Source: Saccharomonospora sp. NB11
GTDB taxonomy: Bacteria > Actinomycetota > Actinomycetes > Mycobacteriales > Pseudonocardiaceae
Assembly (NCBI RefSeq): GCF_015910535.1
Contig: NZ_JACBJG010000002.1
Span: forward strand, 372,001 to 436,000
DNA: 64,000 nt
Reading direction: 5' to 3'
A program made the position numbers and the translations under genes. Shown here one piece after another: positions 34,522 through 43,694 of this stretch (its first letter is position 1; each line of letters begins with the position of its first letter). The notes under the pieces are model-generated. The model did no database searches. It worked only from the letters and a program-made list of their open reading frames with translations, and was not told the DNA's origin.

Positions 34522-34992
34522 TTACGTCCGCGCGTCGAGAACGGCCCACAGCGCGGCCGGCCCGAAAAGCACGGCGTCGTACGCGGCGACCCGCTGCCGT
34601 AGCAGTCGGTCGGCCGTCACCACCACCACGGGCTCGTCCGGACGGTCCTGTCGCGACTCGGCGACGGCCGACACCACCGTGTCGTCACCGTCGGCCGGAG
34701 CCTCGACGACGTCGACACCGGGCACGGCATCGATTCCCCGCGCTCGCCCCTCCGTCACCAGCACCACGCGAGGCCACCACCGACCCGGCGACGTGAGCCC
34801 GACCTGATCCGCCGGGACACCCACGCTCGCCAGGACCGCGAGCCGGTCCCGCAGGCGGGCCGCCGCACCGGCCCGGTCGCGCCACCAGCCGTCGGCGCGA
34901 GCCCCCACCACGTTCGCCGCGTCCACGACCAGCACGAACCGACGGCCCGGCCGTCCGGAGTCGCTGTCGGAGGTCCCGTCGGCGAACACCAT
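34522..34992 (-). CDS. NYN/PIN-like domain protein
   Basis: This 156-residue protein has the PIN-like fold pattern: FVLVVDAANVVGAR (first acidic strand), APADGDDTVV (central acidic residues) and VVVTADRLLRQRV. NYN-domain proteins are putative metal-dependent RNA nucleases; databases sometimes mislabel this group as NTP pyrophosphohydrolases. It starts 4 bases after the ROK kinase stop on the same strand, so it is probably in that operon. Confidence 0.8.
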   Translation of the reverse strand: MVFADGTSDSDSGRPGRRFVLVVDAANVVGARADGWWRDRAGAAARLRDRLAVLASVGVPADQVGLTSPGRWWPRVVLVTEGRARGIDAVPGVDVVEAPADGDDTVVSAVAESRQDRPDEPVVVVTADRLLRQRVAAYDAVLFGPAALWAVLDART

Positions 34993-34996
34993 CGCG

Positions 34997-35956
34997 TCAG
35001 CGTACTGCGGTACCCACGCTCAGCCGTTCGCGCGCCAACGTCGCCGCGCCCACGATCGCGGTCGCGTCACCGAGCTGGGACGTACGAATCCGGGCCAGCG
35101 GACGATGCCCCGATCCGGTGAGCACCGCGGCGTAGTGCTGGCGTGCCTCGTCCGCGAACAGCGGCGCCGACTCCGCCACGCCACCGGCGAGCACGACGAC
35201 TTCGGGGTCGTAGACGTCGGCGATCAGGGCGAGCCCCTCGCCGAGCCACCGGGCGAGATCGGCGAACGCCTCCAGCGCCACGGGGTCACCCTCGCGAGCG
35301 GCGTGGGCCACCCGGCGTCCGGTGACGGCGGCGGGGTCGATCGACTCGCGAGCCAGCACGGTGGAGCGAGCCGGATGACGGGCCAGGAGTTCGACCGCGG
35401 TGGCGGCGAGCGCCGTTCCGCTGCAGTACCTCTCCCAGCACCCGTGCCGACCGCACGGACACGGCCGACCGTCGGGAACGACCCGGAGGTGGCCGAGCTC
35501 GGGTGCCACCCCGTGGGCGCCCCGGAAGATCTTCCCGCCGAGCAGCAGACCCGCGCCGATCCCCGTGCCGAGCGCGAGGAGCAGCGCGACATCCGTGCCG
35601 CGGGCCGCGCCGAAGCGGTGTTCACCCACGGCGGCGGCGTTCGCGTCGTGCTCCAACGTGACGGGCACCCCGAGCCGTCCGGACATTCGGTCGGCCACCG
35701 GCGCGTCCCGCCACGGCAGGTGCGGGGCGAAGAGCACCGACCGCCGGTCGGGCCGGACGAACCCCGCCACCGCCAGACCGACCGCCTCCACGGTGTGTCG
35801 GGACCGCAGCTCGTCGACCACGGTGGTGATGGCGTCCTCCAGCGCGTCCTCGGCACCCGGCGTCGCGACCCGGGCGAAGTCGACGACACTGCCGTCGTCG
35901 TCCACCACTCCCGCACGCACGCTGGTTCCGCCGACGTCAACTCCGATCGCGAGCAT
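34997..35956 (-). CDS. ROK-family sugar kinase, glucokinase-like
   Basis: This 319-residue protein has the ATP loop IGVDVGGTSVRAG, the catalytic Asp in EHDANAAAVGE, GTGIGAGLL and the ROK zinc-binding motif (CPCGRHGCWERYCSG). Actinobacterial proteins of this type are usually glucokinases, some using polyphosphate; the phosphate donor cannot be decided. It overlaps DUF5304 by 20 bases and lies in a tight minus-strand operon. Confidence 0.9.
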   Translation of the reverse strand: MLAIGVDVGGTSVRAGVVDDDGSVVDFARVATPGAEDALEDAITTVVDELRSRHTVEAVGLAVAGFVRPDRRSVLFAPHLPWRDAPVADRMSGRLGVPVTLEHDANAAAVGEHRFGAARGTDVALLLALGTGIGAGLLLGGKIFRGAHGVAPELGHLRVVPDGRPCPCGRHGCWERYCSGTALAATAVELLARHPARSTVLARESIDPAAVTGRRVAHAAREGDPVALEAFADLARWLGEGLALIADVYDPEVVVLAGGVAESAPLFADEARQHYAAVLTGSGHRPLARIRTSQLGDATAIVGAATLARERLSVGTAVR

Positions 35957-36395
35957 GAGGCTCCCACTCGGCCCGTGGCCGCACGGTCACGTGCTGGACG
36001 CGTCGCGCTCGACGCTCGTCCGGCTCCGGTCGGGGCTGCGGACGGAACCCCGGCATGTGCACACCTTGCTCGGGCTCCCAGCGGTCGGCGAGCACCGCAC
36101 GGAGCAGGGCCACCACCTGGGTGGCTTGCTCCAGGACGCGCGCCGCGACATCGCTGCGTTCCCCTCGGCAGAGAGCGACCACGAGACACAACGGACACCG
36201 ATCCCGACCACGACCACCGCAGTCGGCGTCGCCCTCCGCCGTTTCCGCGCTGGTTCCGGCAGTCCCGTGGCCCGCGCCGACCACGCTGTCCAACCACGGT
36301 TGCGCGCGTTCGAGCACCAGGTCGACCAGCAGCCGAAGCTCGTCGGTCAACCGCACCCCGTCCGGCCCCTCGGTCCGGTTCTCGGTCGTCGTCAT
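35937..36395 (-). CDS. DUF5304-type protein with cysteine cluster
   Basis: The ATG at 36395 overlaps the ArsA-like ATPase stop (ATGA) and gives 152 residues; the longer open frame upstream is antisense-like noise. An N-terminal helix (LTDELRLLVDLVLERAQPWL) is followed by CGGRGRDRCPLCLVVALCRGE, whose four Cys could bind a metal or an Fe-S cluster. It matches the position of Rv2183c beside the Rv2184c ATPase. Function unknown; a link to the ATPase is inferred from coupling. Confidence 0.8.
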   Translation of the reverse strand: MTTTENRTEGPDGVRLTDELRLLVDLVLERAQPWLDSVVGAGHGTAGTSAETAEGDADCGGRGRDRCPLCLVVALCRGERSDVAARVLEQATQVVALLRAVLADRWEPEQGVHMPGFRPQPRPEPDERRARRVQHVTVRPRAEWEPHARDRS

Positions 36396-37525
36396 TCGGG
36401 CCTCTCCAGGTGGACCACCAATCCCCGCGCGTCGGACTCCGCGCCGGTGAGGGTGTAGGGGCGCAGCGGTTCCGGCAGTGCCACGAGCCTGCGGAAGCCG
36501 TCGACGGTCACGGCGAGATCGTCGTCCACGCGGGCGAGCGCGACCTCCGAGTCCTTCGCCAGCGGCATGCCGATCCGCAGAAGGAACCCGTCGTCGACCT
36601 CGGTGGTCTGCAGCAGCGTGGTGGTCGTCGGCTCGCCCACGAGCGGGTTGGTCTCGCCGTAGAGTTCGTCGGCGATCTCCAGAAGCGCCTCCACCCCCAC
36701 CGGTTCGACCGCGCGGTGGTCGATCGTTCGCAACGTCGACCCGACGAGGCCGCTGTGTCGTAGCTCGGCGACGACGTCCTCCTGCTGCGCTCGCCGGGTC
36801 CGCAACCACGACGCCGCCGTCCCGCGCCACCAACCGGGAGCGGGCATCATCCGGTTGACGACGATCCCGTCGACCGCGATCCCCCGGAGCGCCAACGCCG
36901 TCAGAGTGCGCCGGGTCTCGGCGGCCACCACCCGCTCGGGGGTGAGCACGAGCCGAACCGTGGTGGTTTCGTGGTCGGTGAGCAACGCGCGCAGCGACTC
37001 GACGTGGGCCGCGAACCGCTCGACCGAACGCGTCACGCGCGTCGAGGACCGCCACCCCGGCAGCCGCCGGAGGTATCCCGCGACAGCCTCGGGCAAGGCG
37101 AGCAGTCGCAACGTGTCGGCGGTGGGGCCGCAATCCACGACGACGTTCTCCCACGGCCCTTCGTCGGCGAGTCGCTGCACGCGACTCAGCGCCGACAGCT
37201 CGTCGACGCCGGGCAGCACCGTGAGTTCCTCGGCGTCGAGCGCGTCCAGTCCCAGTCCCGCCAACGCGGAGGCCAGTTCGCGACGCAACGAGTTCCAGAC
37301 GTCGTCGACCAGCGCCCGCGCACCGAGCTGGGCGCCGTACAACAGTTCGTCCACTTCGGAGGGCTCGTCGGCGAGACGAACGCCGAGGGCATCGGAGAGC
37401 GAGTGGGCCGGGTCCGTGGACACCACCAGGGTCTTGCGGCCACGCCGGGCCAGCAACGCCCCGGTGGCCGCGGCGAGCGTCGTCTTCCCGACGCCACCCT
37501 TCCCGGTGAACAGCAGCACCCGCAC
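36392..37525 (-). CDS. ArsA/Get3-like ATPase
   Basis: The GTG at 37525, one base after the preceding stop, gives 377 residues; a frame opening at 37546 overlaps the upstream gene. GKGGVGKTTLA is the deviant Walker A of the ArsA/MinD group, with DPAHSLSDALG (switch I) and VVVDCGPTADTLRLL (switch II). It corresponds to Rv2184c. The arsenite-binding cysteines of true ArsA are not evident, so a chaperone or protein-targeting role like Get3 is more likely than arsenic export. Confidence 0.9.
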   Translation of the reverse strand: MRVLLFTGKGGVGKTTLAAATGALLARRGRKTLVVSTDPAHSLSDALGVRLADEPSEVDELLYGAQLGARALVDDVWNSLRRELASALAGLGLDALDAEELTVLPGVDELSALSRVQRLADEGPWENVVVDCGPTADTLRLLALPEAVAGYLRRLPGWRSSTRVTRSVERFAAHVESLRALLTDHETTTVRLVLTPERVVAAETRRTLTALALRGIAVDGIVVNRMMPAPGWWRGTAASWLRTRRAQQEDVVAELRHSGLVGSTLRTIDHRAVEPVGVEALLEIADELYGETNPLVGEPTTTTLLQTTEVDDGFLLRIGMPLAKDSEVALARVDDDLAVTVDGFRRLVALPEPLRPYTLTGAESDARGLVVHLERPE

Positions 37526-37526
37526 G

Positions 37527-37970
37527 TCAGCTTCGCTCCTCCACACGGCGTTTGAGCTCCCGCAGGGCGGTGTCCATGATCATCTTCTCCGCCTTGCGCC
37601 GCAGCAGCCCGATCATCGGCAAGGCGAGCTCCACCGACAGCGTGTAGGTCACCCGCGTCGCACCCGACGGCAGCGACTCCAGGAGGTAACGCCCCTCCTG
37701 CGCCTTCTGCATCTGCCCCTTCACGAGATGCCAGCTGACCGACAGGCCGTCGTCGGCCCAGTCGTAGGCGAGCGTGTAGACGTCCTTCACCGGACCGGAG
37801 TCGAGAGTGAACCGCACCTCGGCCGGCCGACCCGCGTCGTCGGTGGCGAGCACCTCGGTCTGCCGCACGGCCTTCGCCCATTCCGGATACGCCGGGAGGT
37901 CGGCGATGACCGCCATGATGGCGGCCGGGGCGGCCTCGATCTCGATGGACTGCGTGGACTGCTCCGCCAT
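37527..37970 (-). CDS. SRPBCC (START-like) lipid-binding-fold protein, Rv2185c-like
   Basis: This 147-residue protein shows the polyketide-cyclase/START pattern: IEIEAAPAAIMAVIADLPAYPEWA, SWHLVKG and a long C-terminal helix ending RELKRRVEER. Such proteins bind hydrophobic ligands in a helix-grip cavity. TACGCT lies 8 bases before the ATG, suggesting leaderless expression. It heads the unit containing the ATPase, DUF5304, ROK kinase and NYN genes. Confidence 0.88.
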   Translation of the reverse strand: MAEQSTQSIEIEAAPAAIMAVIADLPAYPEWAKAVRQTEVLATDDAGRPAEVRFTLDSGPVKDVYTLAYDWADDGLSVSWHLVKGQMQKAQEGRYLLESLPSGATRVTYTLSVELALPMIGLLRRKAEKMIMDTALRELKRRVEERS

Positions 37971-38003
37971 GAGGCTAGAGCGTAGCGGCCCGTGACCCGA
38001 GGC

Positions 38004-38792
38004 TCACCAGCGCAGCACGTACGGGGTGGTGGTGCGCTGGAAGTGACCGACGTTGCGGCACTCGGTGACGCCGACCCGCAGCCGCCGCGCCAACGGCTGG
38101 TGCACGTGGCCGAACAACGACCACCGCGGCTGTTGCGTCCGCACGAGGTCCAGCAACGAGCGCGAGCCGATCTCCAACCGTCGCGAGACGACGTCGTAGG
38201 TCAGGTCGGGCACCGCGGGAGGGATGTGACTGCACAGCACGTCGACGTCCCGCAGCTCGGCCACGGTCCGGTCGTACTTCTCCGTGGACAGCAGATGTGG
38301 CCGCCAGACCGCGTTCGGCCTGGGCGACATCCCGTCAGGGAGCAGGGCGCCACCCACGAATCCGAAGCGCAGTCCGCCGAGTTCCACCACCTGACCGTCC
38401 ACCAGGTGCAGCCCGTCGGCGGCGTACTCCGCCCACAGCGCCGGTGCGTCGACGTTGCCCGGAATGGCGTAGGTCGGCGCCGACAAGGCGGCGAAGAGCC
38501 GGTCGTACTGCTCCCGGATCGCGGCGTCGATGGCCGACGCCGGGTCGTCGAGGCTGTCCCACAACGACCGCACGTACGCGCCGATCTCCGTGCGAGTTCC
38601 CTCACGCCGTAGTCGGGCGAACGTGCCGACCCGCTCCGCGCCGAAGAGGCGACCGAAAATGCCGCTGGTGTGGTCGTGGTAGTCGATGAAGTCGATCAAA
38701 TCGCCCAGCACGACAAGGGCGTCCGCCCCTTCGCCCGCCCGCGCCAACGCCTCGGAATTGCCGTGCACGTCGGAAACGACATGTACCCGCAC
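38004..38792 (-). CDS. metallophosphoesterase
   Basis: The GTG at 38792 gives 262 residues and lies exactly 7 bases after TAGGGT; a GTG three codons upstream (38801) or the frame start at 38843 are alternatives. Calcineurin-type motifs are HVVSDVHGN, VVLGDLIDF, AIPGNVD, LCSHIPP and FGHVHQPL, providing the two-metal site. The substrate (cyclic nucleotide, nucleotide or phosphoprotein) cannot be assigned. Confidence 0.9.
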   Translation of the reverse strand: MRVHVVSDVHGNSEALARAGEGADALVVLGDLIDFIDYHDHTSGIFGRLFGAERVGTFARLRREGTRTEIGAYVRSLWDSLDDPASAIDAAIREQYDRLFAALSAPTYAIPGNVDAPALWAEYAADGLHLVDGQVVELGGLRFGFVGGALLPDGMSPRPNAVWRPHLLSTEKYDRTVAELRDVDVLCSHIPPAVPDLTYDVVSRRLEIGSRSLLDLVRTQQPRWSLFGHVHQPLARRLRVGVTECRNVGHFQRTTTPYVLRW

Positions 38793-38802
38793 GGGCGACA
38801 CC

Positions 38803-39213
38803 CTAATGGTGTTCGGGAGAGACGGGAGCCACACCCGGCTCACGCCCGTCCTCCAGCACCGCCTTCAGGTCGAGCGCGATGGCTTTCGCGGCACGGGCTC
38901 TGCGGTCCGCCTCGCGACGCAGCTTCGCGGGCGAGAGCGGCGGACCGACCGGATCGGCGCGGAGGAAGTAGTGGAGGATCGTGCCGTCGAGCACGGGTTC
39001 CAGCCACACCTCCATCGTGCCGACCAGGGCTCCTCCGACGGTCCAGCGCAGCCCTTCGACCCCCCGATCCGTGTAAACTTCGAGCACGAGGTCGGGCCAG
39101 TACGTCCTCCACGACCGCGGATCCGCGAACACCGCAGCCAGGGTGCTCGGCGGAATTGCGAGAAAAGTCTCGTCGACGATGTCGAGAGCAGGTGTGTTCT
39201 CGTTGGCTGACAC
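38803..39213 (-). CDS. SRPBCC-family protein
   Basis: This 136-residue helix-grip protein starts at GTG 39213. IVDETFLAIPPSTLAAVFADPRSW begins the fold, GTMEVWLEPVLDGTILHYFLRADP forms the central sheet and a charged helix RREADRRARAAKAIALDLKAVLE ends it. It is the second such protein in this block and is divergent from fadD15, suggesting work with lipids. Confidence 0.85.
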   Translation of the reverse strand: MSANENTPALDIVDETFLAIPPSTLAAVFADPRSWRTYWPDLVLEVYTDRGVEGLRWTVGGALVGTMEVWLEPVLDGTILHYFLRADPVGPPLSPAKLRREADRRARAAKAIALDLKAVLEDGREPGVAPVSPEHH

Positions 39214-39324
39214 GGGTGTGAGAATCGCACGCCGGGTCGAAAGCCTAGCGCCGGGGCATAGCCAAACCGCCTTTCAGGAGTTAGGTTAACCGCCGAGTAA
39301 CATCTGTGGAATCCGGAGGTTCAC

Positions 39325-41121
39325 GTGCGCGAGTACAGCGCTCCCGCGATCGCTGCGGTCGCCGACGACGAGAGCATGTCCGACGTCGTGTGGGTCAACG
39401 CCGAGCGGTTCGGAGACACCGTGAGTTTCCGTCGCCAGCTCGACGGTTCGTGGCGGGACGTCACCGCCCGGGAGTTCGCCGCGCAGGTCCTCTCGGTCGC
39501 CAAGGGGCTCGTGAAGGCGGGCATCGGACAGGGCGATCGCGTCGCGCTCATGTCGAAGACCCGTTACGAGTGGACGCTCGTCGACTTCGCCATCTGGGCC
39601 GCGGGTGCGGTGACCGTGCCGATCTACGAGACCTCCTCCGCCGAACAGGCTCACTGGATCCTCACCGACTCCGGCGCCAAGGCCGTCATCGTCGAGACCG
39701 CCGACCACGCGCGGACCATCGAGTCGGTCCGCGACCGCCTCCCGGAACTCGGCCACGTCTTCCAGATCGAGGGTGACGAGCCCGCCGTCGACCGCCTCAC
39801 CGAGCTCGGGGCCGACATCGCCGACGACGAGGTGCACACGCGCCGTCGTGCGGTGAAGTCGGGCGACACGGCCACCATCGTGTACACGTCGGGCACCACG
39901 GGCAGGCCGAAGGGCGTCGTGCTGACGCACCGCAACCTTCTGGCCGAGGTCAGGGCCGACATCAAGGCGTTCCCCAAGCTGATGGGCGCGGGCAACTCGC
40001 TGCTGCTGTTCCTCCCCCTGGCCCACATCCTGGCCCGCGCGATCGCGCTGACGGCCATCACGTCGCGCGTGACCCTCGGCCACACCGCCGACATCAAGGA
40101 CCTGTTGGGCGACCTCAGCACGTTCCGGCCCACGTTCGTGGTCGCGGTCCCGCGCGTCTTCGAGAAGGTCTACAACGGTGCGAAGCTGAAGGCTCACAGC
40201 AGCGGCAAGGGCAAGATCTTCGACGCCGCCGAGGCCACCGCCGTCGCCTACAGCCAGGCCCAGGACACCGGCGGCCCCGGCCTCGGGCTGCGGCTCAAGC
40301 ACGCGGTGTTCAGCCTGCTCGTGTACTCGAAGCTGCGGGCCGCCCTCGGTGGGCGCTGCGTCGCGGCCGTCTCCGGTGGCGCCCCACTGGGTGCCCGCCT
40401 CGCGCACTTCTTCCGCGGCATCGGCGTGCCGGTCTTCGAAGGTTACGGCCTCACGGAGACCTCGGCCGCGGCGAACGTGAACACCGAGGACGCGTTCAAG
40501 GTCGGAACCGTGGGCAGGCCGGTGGCGGGCACGTCGGTGCGCATCGCCGAGGACGGCGAGGTGCTGCTCAAGGGTGACGTCGTCTTCACGCAGTACTGGA
40601 ACAACCCGCAGGCCACCCAGGAGTCGCTGGAGGACGGCTGGTTCCACACCGGCGACATCGGCGAGCTCGACGACGACGGCTTCCTGAAGATCACCGGCCG
40701 CAAGAAGGAAATCATCGTCACGGCCGGTGGCAAGAACGTCGCTCCTTCCGGCCTCGAGGACACGCTGAAGGCCGACCCGCTCATCAGCCAGGCCATGGTG
40801 GTCGGCGACCAGCGTCCGTTCATCGGGGCGCTCGTGACGATCGACGAGGAGTTCTTCCCCACTTGGAAGGCGCAGAACGGCAAGCCCGAGAACGCCACGG
40901 TGGCCGACCTCGCCGACGACGAGGACCTGCGCGCGGCCGTGCAGGTCGTCGTGGACAAGGCCAACACGATGGTCTCGCACGCCGAGTCGATCAAGAAGTT
41001 CGTGATTCTGCCGAAGGACTTCACGGAGGCGGGCGGCGAGGTGACGCCGAGCATGAAGCTCAAGCGCAACGTCGTCAGCAAGAACTACGCCGACGCCATC
41101 GAGCAGCTCTACAAGAAGTGA
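39325..41121 (+). CDS. fadD15: long-chain fatty-acid-CoA ligase, FadD15-like
   Basis: This 598-residue AMP-forming enzyme activates fatty acids to acyl-CoA. The P-loop-like TIVYTSGTTGRPKGVVLTH is split here as YTSGTTGRPKG; GYGLTETSAA and DGWFHTGDIG follow, and the catalytic lysine lies near the end in TPSMKLKRN. GGAGG is 6 bases before the GTG at 39325, and TAACAT further upstream could be a -10. Position beside Rv2185c-like genes matches M. tuberculosis Rv2187. The divergent gap contains the palindrome GGTTAACC. Confidence 0.93.
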   Translation: MREYSAPAIAAVADDESMSDVVWVNAERFGDTVSFRRQLDGSWRDVTAREFAAQVLSVAKGLVKAGIGQGDRVALMSKTRYEWTLVDFAIWAAGAVTVPIYETSSAEQAHWILTDSGAKAVIVETADHARTIESVRDRLPELGHVFQIEGDEPAVDRLTELGADIADDEVHTRRRAVKSGDTATIVYTSGTTGRPKGVVLTHRNLLAEVRADIKAFPKLMGAGNSLLLFLPLAHILARAIALTAITSRVTLGHTADIKDLLGDLSTFRPTFVVAVPRVFEKVYNGAKLKAHSSGKGKIFDAAEATAVAYSQAQDTGGPGLGLRLKHAVFSLLVYSKLRAALGGRCVAAVSGGAPLGARLAHFFRGIGVPVFEGYGLTETSAAANVNTEDAFKVGTVGRPVAGTSVRIAEDGEVLLKGDVVFTQYWNNPQATQESLEDGWFHTGDIGELDDDGFLKITGRKKEIIVTAGGKNVAPSGLEDTLKADPLISQAMVVGDQRPFIGALVTIDEEFFPTWKAQNGKPENATVADLADDEDLRAAVQVVVDKANTMVSHAESIKKFVILPKDFTEAGGEVTPSMKLKRNVVSKNYADAIEQLYKK

Positions 41122-41126
41122 TCCGC

Positions 41127-41171
41127 CCGGTCGGTCGCGGCGCTGCTCCGCAGTCGTCCGCGACCGACCGG
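41127..41171. terminator. bidirectional 14-bp hairpin between fadD15 and ftsI
   Basis: CCGGTCGGTCGCGG (41127-41140) and CCGCGACCGACCGG (41158-41171) are perfect complements with a 17-base loop, between two convergent stops. Confidence 0.85.
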
Positions 41172-41196
41172 TTCACGTCTCCCCAACCCACGAGGG

Positions 41197-43110
41197 TCAT
41201 CGCACCAGCTTCACCCTCGGACCCGACTCCTCGGAGACCGGGATGTTGTACCGCTGGGCGAGGTAGGACGCGATCTCGGCGAACAACGCGCCCGCCGAGC
41301 TGCCCTCGGGGATCGTCGTGTCGGGAGCGTCCAACCAGATCCCGACCACGAACCGCGGTTCGTCGGCGGGCAGGATGCCCGCGAACGTGATGTTGTGCAG
41401 TCGATTGCTGTACGCGCCGGTCTTGGGATCGACCTGCTGTCCGGTGCCCGTCTTGCCGGAGATCTGGTAACCCTCCAGCGCGCCCTCGGGCGCGGTGCCG
41501 CTGTAGGCGTAGTCACCGCCCTGGGTCGTGGCGCGCAGCATGTTCCGCACCGTGTCGGCCGTCTTCGGGTCGGTCACCCGCACCGTCTCGGGCGCGGGCT
41601 CCGGGATTCGCCGTCCGTCCGGCGTGATCTTCGCCTTGACCACCCGGGGCTCGACCCGCACGCCACCGTTGGCGATGGCCTGATACATGCTCGTCATCTG
41701 CACGACCGTCATCGACAGCCCCTGCCCGATGGGGAGGTTGCCGTAGGTCGTCCCCGACCACTGGTCGCGCGGAGGCACGTAGCCCGGGCTTTCGCCGGGC
41801 AGCCCGATCCCGGTGCGCTGGCCGACGCCGAACTTCTTCAGCATCGACATGAATCGCGTCGGCCCCACCTCGTCGGCCAGCATCAGCGTGCCCACGTTGG
41901 ACGACTTCGCGAAGATGCCGGTGACCGTGAAGTTCTGCGTGGCGTGCGACCACGCGTCGTGGACGGTGTGGTCGGCGACGCGCATGGACCCGGGCACGGC
42001 GAGCGTCGTTTCGGGCTTCACGATGCCCGCTTCGATCGCCGCCGTCGCCGTGATGATCTTGGCGACCGATCCGGGCTCGAACGGGTTGGAGACCGCCGGA
42101 TTGCCCATGGCATCGGCCGACGACGGCGGCTCGTTCGGGTTGAAGGTCTGGTGGTTCGCGAGCGCGTACACCTCGCCCGTGTGCGCGTCGAGGATCACCG
42201 CGCTACCGCCCTTGGCGTCCACCTTGTCCACGTACGCGGCGAGGCTGCGCTGCAACTCGTACTGCACGTCGGAGTCGATGGTCAGTTCGAGATTCGACCC
42301 GGGCGTGGCGGGCTGCATGTCGCGTTCGGTGCCGGGGATGACGACGTCCCCACCCTGAGCTGTGTCGACGATCTGCCGTCCGGGGGTCCCGACGAGGTCG
42401 TCGTCGCGATAGGACTCCAGGCCGGACAGGCCATGGATGTTGTGTTCGGACACGTCCTCGCTGTCGGTGCGCCAGTTCGCGTATCCGACGACGTTCGCGG
42501 CGACCTCGGCGCTCGGGTACACGCGCTTGGCGCGCTTCTCGTAGCCGATCTCCACGTACTTCTTGCTGATCGCGTCGGCCACGGACGGTTCGACGTCGTC
42601 GACGAGGTAGGTGAAGCTGGCGTCCTTGTGGAAGGCGGCGAGGAGTTCGTCCTCGGTGACGAGGTCGGGGACGCGCCGCGCGATGTACTTCGCGATCTCG
42701 GCCGCACGCGTGTCGAAGTTCTCGCCCGACTCGGGGTTCTCGCGCGCGTGCTCCTCCCACGTGAGGCGCATCTGCCGCAGGTTGACCCAGAGCTTGCGGG
42801 TCTCGACGCTGAACGCCAGTTCCGCGCCGTTACGGTCCACGATGGACCCACGCTCGGCAGGGATGTCGATGATCGTGGTGCGCTGCCGTTCGGCGCGTTC
42901 GGACAGCGCCGCGGCCTCGAAAGCCTGGATGTGCACCAGCTTGAGCCCGGCGATCACCAGCACGGCGGTCATCACGATCCGCCCGACGACGAACCGATTG
43001 CGGTTGTTGCGCACGGTGGTGGCCGAACGGCTCCTGCGGGCCCGGACCGAATACGTCCGATGTGGTCCGCGACCCGACTCCACCCGCCGTGTTCCCCGCT
43101 GCGCCGACAT
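41197..43110 (-). CDS. ftsI: peptidoglycan D,D-transpeptidase FtsI (PBP3)
   Basis: This 637-residue class B penicillin-binding protein cross-links septal peptidoglycan. One N-terminal membrane helix (FVVGRIVMTAVLVIAGLKLV) is followed by a PBP dimerisation domain. The transpeptidase motifs are FEPGSVAKI (SxxK), AKSSNVG (SxN) and SGKTGTG (KTG). There is no PASTA repeat. It follows ftsL by 38 bases with GGGGGAG before the ATG. Confidence 0.96.
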   Translation of the reverse strand: MSAQRGTRRVESGRGPHRTYSVRARRSRSATTVRNNRNRFVVGRIVMTAVLVIAGLKLVHIQAFEAAALSERAERQRTTIIDIPAERGSIVDRNGAELAFSVETRKLWVNLRQMRLTWEEHARENPESGENFDTRAAEIAKYIARRVPDLVTEDELLAAFHKDASFTYLVDDVEPSVADAISKKYVEIGYEKRAKRVYPSAEVAANVVGYANWRTDSEDVSEHNIHGLSGLESYRDDDLVGTPGRQIVDTAQGGDVVIPGTERDMQPATPGSNLELTIDSDVQYELQRSLAAYVDKVDAKGGSAVILDAHTGEVYALANHQTFNPNEPPSSADAMGNPAVSNPFEPGSVAKIITATAAIEAGIVKPETTLAVPGSMRVADHTVHDAWSHATQNFTVTGIFAKSSNVGTLMLADEVGPTRFMSMLKKFGVGQRTGIGLPGESPGYVPPRDQWSGTTYGNLPIGQGLSMTVVQMTSMYQAIANGGVRVEPRVVKAKITPDGRRIPEPAPETVRVTDPKTADTVRNMLRATTQGGDYAYSGTAPEGALEGYQISGKTGTGQQVDPKTGAYSNRLHNITFAGILPADEPRFVVGIWLDAPDTTIPEGSSAGALFAEIASYLAQRYNIPVSEESGPRVKLVR

Positions 43111-43148
43111 CGCCCGCTCTCCCCCTCACCGCGCGTCGCCGCGCGCCG

Positions 43149-43694
43149 TCACCGGTCGTCCTTCTCCTCACCGGATCGTTCCGGCTTCCGTGGCGGTGCC
43201 GTGGCCTCGACGGGCTCTCCGACCACCGACACGGACCCGTCGTCCCGGACCACCAGTCTGGCGGGATTGCCCGCGGGCACCATGCCCAGTCCTTCGGCTC
43301 GTTCGGCCAGCGACACCGGTGACTGCAACTGTCCCACCTCGCGCCGCAGTTGCTCGGCACGTTCGACGAGTTGGGCGTTGCGTTCCTTCAGCCGATCGAG
43401 GCGATAGGAGTCGGCGATGGCCTGCGTCGACAACCACAGCGAGGTCGCGACTCCACACACCATGAGCGCCATGAGCACGACGACGAACGTGGCCCGGGAC
43501 TTGGGCCAGTTCTGCAGTCCCCGGCGTGTGGCACGAGGTCTGGTGGTCGCGGGAGCCGCGCGTTCCGAGCGCCGTGCGTACGCGCGCTGACCGGCTCCGC
43601 TGCGCGCGCCGGCCTTCGCGGTGGCGGAGGACCTCGACGACCCACCGCCCGACGTCCGAGTCGCTGCGGGCTTGCGTCGGGTGGGCACCGTCAC
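43149..43694 (-). CDS. ftsL: FtsL-like septum protein
   Basis: This 181-residue bitopic protein has a basic cytoplasmic N-terminal 65 residues, one transmembrane helix ([21 protein letters not shown]) and a short coiled coil ([23 protein letters not shown]). The position between rsmH and ftsI and the overlap with the rsmH stop identify it as the FtsL/Rv2164c equivalent, which links FtsQB to FtsWI in the divisome. Confidence 0.87.
   Translation of the reverse strand: MTVPTRRKPAATRTSGGGSSRSSATAKAGARSGAGQRAYARRSERAAPATTRPRATRRGLQNWPKSRATFVVVLMALMVCGVATSLWLSTQAIADSYRLDRLKERNAQLVERAEQLRREVGQLQSPVSLAERAEGLGMVPAGNPARLVVRDDGSVSVVGEPVEATAPPRKPERSGEEKDDR

Noticed and set aside
36392-37525. Arsenite efflux ATPase (ArsA)
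   Set aside because: The arsenite-binding cysteines and an arsB or arsD neighbour are missing; the family also includes Get3-like proteins.
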